From PALSA-607 sp036510735 (GTDB taxonomy: Bacteria > Actinomycetota > Actinomycetes > Acidothermales > Acidothermaceae): a DNA stretch of 19,374 bases. The notes beneath the pieces were generated by a model. The model saw nothing but the letters and a program-made list of their open reading frames with translations, did no database searches and had not been told where the DNA came from. The position numbers and the translations under genes are program-made. Positions 15,123 through 19,374 of this stretch are shown here, one piece after another; position 1 is the first letter of the stretch, and each line of letters opens with the position of its first letter. Location of the stretch: the NCBI GenBank assembly GCA_036510735.1, contig DATCDK010000162.1:1-19374 (forward strand). The letters are read 5' to 3'.

Positions 15123-16511
15123 TCAGCATCCGTGCTGGCGTACCCGGCGGCGGCTACCGCGCCGGCTCATAAGCACCGCGACGATCCCCAATCCGACGAG
15201 CGTCGCGCCCACGGCACCGAGCGGCATCGCGTCGCTCGAACCGGTCCTGGGCAGGGTGGCGACCGGCGTCGCAATCGGCGATCCGGAGGGCTCCACGGTC
15301 GGCGGCGCAGCCGAAGCGACCCGCTCGGTAGATAACAACGCGGTCGCCAGGTCGACGCCGCCGAACGCGGTGGGGTTGACACCGCTCCCGTGGGCGACCA
15401 TTAGCAGGGTTCCCAACGGTCCGGGCGCATCTGCACCTGCTGTCTTCACATATGCCTTGGCGCCTGCTTCCAGTGCGGTCAGTGCCGGTGCGAGCACTGT
15501 GGTCCCGGCGCCGGCGGCCTCGAGGTCGATCACTGCGTTCGCCGTCGTCGTCCAATCAGTGCCGTTGCCGAACGCTGAGGGGATCGCCCCCTTCGTTGCT
15601 GTCAACCGCGCCGCGAGATATCTGGTGGCCGCCGCGGCCGAGGTTGCCGCGTCGGCGACCGTGGCCGGGCAGGCAGGCGTGGATCCAGTCGACGTTGCCG
15701 GGCTCAGCGGGAAGGCCGTACCGAGTTGGCCGAGCAACGCCTGGACTGTCGCGTAGTCATTGGCGTGCAGGGTGGCTTCACCCTGGGAGTCGTACGCACC
15801 GGCCCCGGTCGTCGCCGAGCACGCGATCTGTATCGATCGCAGGTAGTCGTCGCCGGTCTTACCGGTCGTCGAGGTGACGGTCGCCGGGTTGACGCCAGCC
15901 GAGGCCAAAGCGCTGAGTGCCAGGCCGGTGGAGTTTGCATCCGATGCGGCGGGGCCGAACGCGGTGTTGTCGTAGAACCCGCCGTCCGCCAATTGGAAGT
16001 GCTTGAGGGCCGCCACGGCCGTCGCTGTCGGCCTAACGAGGGCGACTAAGGCTTGAATCGCGATCGCGGTTGCGTTTTCATCCTCTGACGACGGCGTGCA
16101 GGCAACCGAGGTGTTCGCGCGGTATGCGGTGAATGCGCCGTCGGAGCATTGCTGCCTAAGCAACCATTCGACCGCAGGAATGTCGAGTACGTGACCGGTG
16201 TCCAGGAGGCCGAGGATCGCCAGGCTTTGCCGGTAGACGCCGTCGTAGGTCGGGTCCTCCGCACCGAAGAGACCGACGTTGGTTGGCGCGACGATCGCGA
16301 TCGGTGTCGCCACCGGCGCCGGTGCTGGTGTTGCGGCCGCCGCCGTGGAGGCGAACAGCGTGGTCGCGGCGAGAGTCGCGGTGGCGCCGACCGCGATAAG
16401 TGCGGTGAGCGACCGGAGGGCAGACCCGGCCCTGCGGCTGCGTGCTTGCGGAAACTGCGCCGCTTGCGGGGAGTGCAGGGGCTCCGTGAGATGCGTGGAT
16501 CCGTGCGACAT
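15123..16511 (-). CDS. Secreted LPxTG-anchored prenyltransferase-type alpha-barrel protein, candidate corrinoid-binding surface protein
   Basis: A 462-aa protein. Signal peptide about 1-60 (basic SRRAGSALRS, hydrophobic LTALIAVGATATLAATTLF, cleavage near STAAAA). The mature domain (about 72-395) is made of helical repeats of the prenyltransferase/squalene-cyclase type, with motifs such as CSDGAFTAY (122-130), ATAIAIQALVAL, LADGGFYDN (174-182), STGLALSALASAGV, and NDYATVQALLGQLG. Four cysteines (122, 138, 231, 281) could pair. At the C-terminus LPRTG (420-424), a hydrophobic stretch and a basic tail (SRRGSRRRVRQ) form a sortase signal. ATG 16511 has AGAGGA 5 nt upstream; an upstream ATG at 16589 would lie in the riboswitch expression platform. 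First gene after the cobalamin riboswitch. The fold family includes the N-terminal domain of intrinsic factor and transcobalamin, which is why corrinoid binding is suspected. Catalysis seems unlikely for a wall-anchored protein. Confidence 0.86.
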   Translation of the reverse strand: MSHGSTHLTEPLHSPQAAQFPQARSRRAGSALRSLTALIAVGATATLAATTLFASTAAAATPAPAPVATPIAIVAPTNVGLFGAEDPTYDGVYRQSLAILGLLDTGHVLDIPAVEWLLRQQCSDGAFTAYRANTSVACTPSSEDENATAIAIQALVALVRPTATAVAALKHFQLADGGFYDNTAFGPAASDANSTGLALSALASAGVNPATVTSTTGKTGDDYLRSIQIACSATTGAGAYDSQGEATLHANDYATVQALLGQLGTAFPLSPATSTGSTPACPATVADAATSAAAATRYLAARLTATKGAIPSAFGNGTDWTTTANAVIDLEAAGAGTTVLAPALTALEAGAKAYVKTAGADAPGPLGTLLMVAHGSGVNPTAFGGVDLATALLSTERVASAAPPTVEPSGSPIATPVATLPRTGSSDAMPLGAVGATLVGLGIVAVLMSRRGSRRRVRQHGC

Positions 16512-16573
16512 CGAGTTCCTCTCGGGACGGGCCGCGGGTTCACGGGGTAGCTCCCGGCCCTCAGACGCCCCTG

Positions 16574-16617
16574 ACAACACAAACCCCACGAGCGCAAACG
16601 GCGCAGCGTGGGGGCGT
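16574..16617 (-). terminator. Hairpin with T-rich tail after the riboswitch (candidate regulated terminator)
   Basis: On the minus strand CCCCACG (16613-16607) pairs with CGTGGGG (16590-16584). An inner GCGC/GCGC stem encloses a CGTTT loop, and TTTGTGTTGT (16583-16574) follows directly. The T-tract is interrupted by G, so strength is uncertain. It lies between the aptamer and the first gene, where an expression platform belongs. An overlapping competitor exists: ACGCCCC (16617-16611) can pair with GGGGCGT (16571-16565). Confidence 0.55.
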
Positions 16618-16678
16618 TGACGGGTCGGTGCGACCCGGGCTCCGCCCCGCGAACCTCGACGGACGAATGGAGCCGATT

Positions 16679-16785
16679 CGCATCCGGCAGGTAATCCGGC
16701 TCGCCGTACCAGTGAAAGAACTGGTGCGGCCTACGGTTGCGGGTCAGCGCCGGCATTAGACCGGCTTCCCCTGAACGCGGATGCG
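16679..16785 (-). ncRNA. Cobalamin riboswitch aptamer
   Basis: The minus strand reads, in order: closing stem CGCATCCG (16785-16778), GGGGAAGCCGGT, a short loop, CCGGCGCTGACCCGCAACCGTA, a hairpin with ACCAGT/ACTGGT, the B12 box GCCGGATTACCTGCC, and the closing arm CGGATGCG (16686-16679), which is perfectly complementary to the first arm over 8 bp. This order and the conserved blocks are those of B12 riboswitches. The aptamer lies 168 nt upstream of the first gene. The corrinoid operon behind it should be switched off when cobalamin is plentiful. The aptamer is compact, but the core motifs are all present. Confidence 0.95.
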
Positions 16786-16803
16786 TTTTCAGTTGTGAGC
16801 GCG

Positions 16804-16833
16804 AGCAAACCACGAGGCGGGGCGCGCAGTCAA
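16804..16833 (-). promoter_or_regulatory. Candidate promoter of the riboswitch-controlled operon
   Basis: TTGACT (16833-16828) is a good -35 match. TTTGCT (16809-16804) after an 18-nt spacer is a weak -10. Transcription would then begin near 16797, about 12 nt before the aptamer closing stem, a sensible geometry. Confidence 0.35.
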
Positions 16834-16855
16834 AGGAGGCGGTCAAACCGTCAAA
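16829..16855 (-). repeat. Three TTTGAC direct repeats upstream of the B12 operon
   Basis: TTTGAC occurs at 16855-16850, 16847-16842 and 16834-16829 on the minus strand. The first and third share a longer CTCC(C)TTTGAC context. The last copy contains the candidate -35. They may be alternative -35 elements or a binding-site array. Confidence 0.5.
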
Positions 16856-16913
16856 GGGAGTGAGAGCAGTGCGACGCGCTAGCCTGCGGTGCGGTTTGAT
16901 GAGGGACGCCCTC

Positions 16914-16952
16914 TGTTCGAGGACGCTGTTCGAAGACGCTGTTCGAAGACGC
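16914..16952 (+). repeat. 13-bp triple tandem repeat
   Basis: TGTTCGAGGACGC (16914-16926) is followed by two identical TGTTCGAAGACGC units (16927-16939, 16940-16952). Each of the last two contains the palindrome TTCGAA. The array ends 19 nt before the start codon of the small plus-strand gene, so it lies in its 5' region. Confidence 0.92.
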
Positions 16953-16971
16953 GAGTTGATCGGGGAGTGCG

Positions 16972-17187
16972 ATGGTCGGCTGGTCATGGCGGTATGAGAG
17001 TGCTGACGGTGAACCCGTGGCACCCGCCGACCTGGCGCCCGCGGAAACCTTCCCGACTCAGTCGGACGCCGAGTCGTGGCTCGGCGAGGAATGGCGGCCG
17101 CTGCTCGCGGCGGGCGTTGCTCGGGTGAGCCTGCTCGAAGGCGATCGGGTTGTTTACGGACCGATGAGCCTCGACCCCGCAACCTGA
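16972..17187 (+). CDS. Small conserved-looking protein, function unknown
   Basis: A 71-aa protein starting MVGWSWRYESADGEPV and containing FPTQSDAESWLGEEWRPLLAAGVARVSLLEGDRVVYGPMSL. It is acidic, rich in Trp, soluble, and has no signal peptide or membrane segment. I recall very similar short proteins annotated as hypothetical in many actinobacteria, with the same Trp-rich start, SDAESWLGEEW core and YGPMSL end, which supports a real gene. Nothing in it indicates a reaction. ATG 16972 has GGGGAG 5 nt upstream. It ends 22 nt from the convergent aldo/keto reductase stop. Confidence 0.8.
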   Translation: MVGWSWRYESADGEPVAPADLAPAETFPTQSDAESWLGEEWRPLLAAGVARVSLLEGDRVVYGPMSLDPAT

Positions 17188-17209
17188 CCGTGCGAACTGA
17201 ACCTGGGAA

Positions 17210-18211
17210 CTAGGGCCTTTTAGCCAGCCGCTCTGTCTTGGCGGGATCCCGCTCGATGATCGGACCGAGGACTTCGTCGATTCGAGCGAGCAGATCGGCC
17301 TCGAGCTTGACTCCCAATGCTGTGACATTCTCGGTGATCTGTTCAGGCTTGGTGGCGCCGATGATCGCGCTCGACACATTCGGGTTGTGCAACACCCACG
17401 CGAGCGCGAGACGTGACAGCGGTAGACCGGCTTGTGCTGCGAGTGGCTCCAGGAGCTGAACGCGCGACAGGACGTCGTCTTCCAGGTAGCCGGAGATGAA
17501 CCTTGCGCCTCCCTTGTTGTCGGTAGCCCGCGACCCCTCGGGCGGGGCTGCGCCCGGCTTGTACTTTCCGGTCAGCACTCCTTGCGCCAGCGGTGAGAAA
17601 ACGATCTGGCCGATACCTTCGCGCTCCGACAACGGGACGACTTCGGCCTCGATGACCCGCCACAGCATGTTGTATTGCGGCTGGTTCGACACGATCCGGT
17701 CGAGGCCCATGTCGTCGGCGATACGCAAGGCCGACGCGAGCTGGTCCGCCGTCCACTCGCTTACGCCTATGTAGTTGACCTTGCCTTGCCGTACCAGGTC
17801 GTCGAACGCTCGCAACGTCTCTTCAAGCGGGGTTTCGGCATCGAAACGGTGCGCCTGGTAAAGGTCGATGTGGTCGGTCTGCAGCCGGCGCAGCGATGCG
17901 TGGCAGCTCTCAATGATGTGCTTGCGCGACAGCCCGCGGTCGTTGCGACCAGGACCGGTTGGGAAGAAAACCTTCGTGCACAGTTCGTACGACTCGCGAC
18001 GGGTGCCGGCGAGGGCATCGCCGAGAACGGACTCTGCCCGAGTTCCGGCGTAGACATCAGCGGTGTCGAATGTGGTGATGCCAACGTCGAGTGCGGCTGC
18101 GACGCATGCTTTCGCGGCGTCCGCCTCAACCTGCGACCCGTGGGTGATCCAGTTTCCGTACGCGATCTCGCTGACGATGAGGCCGCTCTTGCCCAGGTGT
18201 CTGAATTCCAT
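17210..18211 (-). CDS. Aldo/keto reductase
   Basis: A 333-aa NADPH-dependent oxidoreductase of the (beta/alpha)8-barrel AKR superfamily, reducing aldehydes or ketones in the cytosol. The catalytic tetrad is visible: D49 in TFDTADVYAG, Y54, K80 in LCTKVFF, and H121 in YQAHR. Other family motifs are YELCTKVF, SLRRLQTDHIDLYQ, YIGVSEW, NQPQYNML, VFSPLAQGVLTGKY, and SSAIIGATKPEQI. Overall pattern is closest to the Kv-beta/YghZ-like branch. The substrate is unknown. ATG 18211 has no good Shine-Dalgarno, but TAGGGT lies 7 nt upstream, so it may be leaderless. The stop is TAG at 17210-17212. Confidence 0.94.
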   Translation of the reverse strand: MEFRHLGKSGLIVSEIAYGNWITHGSQVEADAAKACVAAALDVGITTFDTADVYAGTRAESVLGDALAGTRRESYELCTKVFFPTGPGRNDRGLSRKHIIESCHASLRRLQTDHIDLYQAHRFDAETPLEETLRAFDDLVRQGKVNYIGVSEWTADQLASALRIADDMGLDRIVSNQPQYNMLWRVIEAEVVPLSEREGIGQIVFSPLAQGVLTGKYKPGAAPPEGSRATDNKGGARFISGYLEDDVLSRVQLLEPLAAQAGLPLSRLALAWVLHNPNVSSAIIGATKPEQITENVTALGVKLEADLLARIDEVLGPIIERDPAKTERLAKRP

Positions 18212-18224
18212 GAATTCGACCCTA
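18212..18224 (-). promoter_or_regulatory. Candidate leaderless promoter of the aldo/keto reductase gene
   Basis: On the minus strand TAGGGT (18224-18219) fits TANNNT, with the ATG following after 7 nt. It sits in the 60-nt gap after the DUF3043 stop. Confidence 0.4.
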
Positions 18225-18271
18225 TGCCGCCGTGGTCGAGGGTGCGGCGGCCGGTCGGGCGATGCGCTCGG

Positions 18272-18868
18272 TCAGATCTTGGCTCCGCGCGCGACCCGCG
18301 CACCCGGCATCCGCATTCGCCGAAATTGCAATGCCCGCATGGCCGCGTACAGCCCGATGCCCCTCGTCGGCTCGTTGGGAAAGCGAACGGCGACCTGTTG
18401 GCGGATCGCCCGCGCCATCAGGATCGAGTCGAAGACCGAGCCGAGGATGTAGGCGTAGAGGGCGAACGTCGTGATGAGAACGACGATCTTGACGTGCGGA
18501 AACACGAATCCGAGCAGGATGACGGGCACCGCGACGGGCACAAAGAGGCCGAGCACGTTGCGCCGCGAGTCGACGTAGTCGCGGGCGTATCGGCGCGCTG
18601 GGCCGCGATCGCGCAGCGATAGAGCGCTGTCGTCGCCTCGGCGCATCGCCTCGCGTCGCACCCGGGCCTGCTCGGGGGTTAGCCGGCCGCCTTTGCCGGT
18701 GCCGCGCACGGCTCGTCCGCTGGCACCGATGGCCGAGACCTTCCGGGCCGCCTCGGCTTCGCGGCGCTTCGGAGTCGCTTTGCCTTTAGTGGGCGGGGCA
18801 ACAGCCGTGCCAAGCGGATCCCCCGGGTTGGCCACCCCGGCAGCATCCTTCGTTCCGCGTCCGAACAC
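18272..18868 (-). CDS. DUF3043 family membrane protein
   Basis: A 198-aa protein of unknown function typical of actinobacteria. A long basic, Ala/Arg/Lys-rich N-terminus (1-100) with KRREAEAARK and GRLTPEQARVRREAMRRGDD precedes RDRGPARRYARDYVDSRRN, the family signature. Two transmembrane helices follow (about 104-123 and 127-149), then FDSILMARAIRQQVAVRFP and a basic tail. The open frame continues to 19336 across the divergent pspA gene, but GTG 18868 gives the family-like length. TAGCCT 7 nt upstream supports this start as a leaderless one. Adjacent to, and divergent from, pspA; both relate to the membrane, but no functional link is shown. Confidence 0.88.
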   Translation of the reverse strand: MFGRGTKDAAGVANPGDPLGTAVAPPTKGKATPKRREAEAARKVSAIGASGRAVRGTGKGGRLTPEQARVRREAMRRGDDSALSLRDRGPARRYARDYVDSRRNVLGLFVPVAVPVILLGFVFPHVKIVVLITTFALYAYILGSVFDSILMARAIRQQVAVRFPNEPTRGIGLYAAMRALQFRRMRMPGARVARGAKI

Positions 18869-18881
18869 GGAGCACAGGCTA
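18869..18881 (-). promoter_or_regulatory. Candidate leaderless promoter of the DUF3043 gene
   Basis: TAGCCT (18881-18876, minus strand) followed by 7 nt and the GTG start. No Shine-Dalgarno is visible. Confidence 0.4.
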
Positions 18882-18920
18882 CTGCCCGGGAACCCTCTGC
18901 CGGTGCGGTCCGTCGACACA

Positions 18921-18958
18921 TAGGGTGGAGACGCTCGTCGAGACCGCCAATGAAGGAG
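18921..18958 (+). promoter_or_regulatory. Candidate -10 and ribosome-binding site of pspA
   Basis: TAGGGT (18921-18926) fits TANNNT and would give a leader of about 35 nt. AAGGAG (18953-18958) is a strong Shine-Dalgarno 9 nt before ATG 18968. This gene therefore differs from its apparently leaderless neighbours. Confidence 0.45.
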
Positions 18959-18967
18959 CCGGCACCC

Positions 18968-19374
18968 ATGGGTGTGATGAAGCGCATGTCGCTCATCTTC
19001 AATGCCAAGGCCAACAAGGTCCTTGACCGCGCTGAAGACCCGCGCGAGACGCTGGACTACAGCTACACCAAGCAGCTCGAGCTGCTGCAGAAGGTCCGGC
19101 GTGGCGTTGCCGATGTGGCGACGTCCCGCAAGCGGCTCGAACTCCAGGCGACTCAGCTGCAGCAGCAGGCCGACAAGTACGACGGCCAGGCCCGCGCGTC
19201 CTTGGCCGCGGGTCGCGAAGACCTCGCCCGCGAAGCGCTGACCCGCAAGTCGGCGCTCACCCAGCAGATCAGTGACCTTCAGACCCAGCACGCGCAACTG
19301 CTCGCGGAGGAGGAGAAGCTGACGTTGGCGTCGCAACGTCTCCAGGCCAAGGTCGACGCGTTCCGGACGAAGAA
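18968..19374 (+). CDS. pspA: PspA/IM30 family membrane-stress protein, N-terminal part
   Basis: 135 residues are visible before the right edge. The N-terminus MGVMKRMSLIFNAKANKVLDRAEDP, then ETLDYSYTKQLELLQKVRRGVADVATSRKRLE, is the diagnostic PspA/IM30 segment including the amphipathic membrane-binding start. The remainder is long coiled-coil (Gln/Leu/Ala/Glu-rich heptads). PspA proteins form ESCRT-III-like oligomers on the inner face of stressed membranes. ATG 18968 is chosen for its Shine-Dalgarno (AAGGAG); an in-frame ATG at 18977 would be less well spaced. No PspBC-like partner is in view. Confidence 0.95.
   Translation, partial: MGVMKRMSLIFNAKANKVLDRAEDPRETLDYSYTKQLELLQKVRRGVADVATSRKRLELQATQLQQQADKYDGQARASLAAGREDLAREALTRKSALTQQISDLQTQHAQLLAEEEKLTLASQRLQAKVDAFRTK

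Larger units (their letters stand above)
16512..16971. other. 460-bp geneless regulatory region between the B12 operon and a divergent small gene
   Basis: It holds, from left to right, the leader and hairpin of the B12 operon, the cobalamin aptamer (16679-16785), the probable minus-strand promoter (about 16804-16833), three TTTGAC repeats (16829-16855), and three 13-bp tandem repeats (16914-16952) in front of the plus-strand gene at 16972. Open frames across it on either strand lack family resemblance and run through the structured RNA. Confidence 0.8.

Noticed and set aside
16914..16952. CRISPR array or SOS box
   Set aside because: Units are 13 bp, contiguous and without spacers, so not CRISPR. 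GTTCGA half-sites are in direct orientation, so no LexA palindrome is formed.
16046..17182. Minus-strand 378-aa open frame across the riboswitch
   Set aside because: Arg/Pro/Ser-rich translation with no family resemblance that crosses the riboswitch RNA and overlaps two real genes.
18869..19336. Long N-terminal extension of the DUF3043 protein
   Set aside because: It is antisense to pspA and has no DUF3043 similarity; GTG 18868 with an upstream TAGCCT box fits better.

Overview
The window is chromosomal DNA from a high-GC Gram-positive bacterium (Actinomycetota). The evidence is strong GC bias at third codon positions, frequent GTG starts, dense 4-nt stop/start overlaps, several apparently leaderless genes, and actinobacterial families (DUF3043, an LPxTG protein, a SCO2322-type protein, a PhnP-like domain fused to CobU). 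The genus cannot be fixed from sequence alone. Frankiales-, Nakamurellales- or Jatrophihabitans-like relatives are possible, but that is a guess.

Region 1 (1-3854, minus strand) is central metabolism: a leucyl aminopeptidase (pepA), dihydrolipoyl dehydrogenase (lpd), and the N-terminal half of a dihydrolipoamide acyltransferase E2 (sucB-like), which runs off the left edge. The E2 has a repeat-rich Ala/Pro/Gln/Glu linker. An MFS drug exporter of the DHA2 type (3874-5382) lies just upstream of pepA on the same strand. Diverging from it on the plus strand are gcvT (glycine cleavage T protein, with an unusual in-frame 27-bp repeat) and a translationally coupled shikimate-kinase-like P-loop protein.

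Region 2 (7257 to about 16835, minus strand) is the most interesting part. A cobalamin riboswitch with a downstream hairpin precedes eight tightly packed genes. In transcription order they encode: (i) a secreted, LPxTG-anchored protein of the prenyltransferase/alpha-alpha-barrel type; (ii) a secreted, membrane-anchored SCO2322-type protein; (iii) EcfT, (iv) a double-domain EcfA ATPase and (v) an S component, together making an ECF importer; (vi) a PhnP-like metallo-beta-lactamase domain fused to CobU; (vii) CobT; (viii) CobS. Seven of the eight genes overlap or abut by 1-8 nt, and the other junction has a 4-nt gap. I infer one B12-repressed unit for corrinoid capture at the surface, ECF import, and nucleotide-loop assembly. 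The two extracellular proteins may be a split counterpart of the two domains of animal intrinsic factor/transcobalamin. That last idea is a hypothesis, not something the sequence proves.

Region 3 (16512-19374): a 460-bp geneless stretch holds the riboswitch, its promoter region and a 13-bp triple tandem repeat. It is followed on the plus strand by a small conserved-looking 71-aa protein. Then come an aldo/keto reductase and a DUF3043 membrane protein (both minus), and finally, divergent from DUF3043, a PspA/IM30 gene that runs off the right edge.
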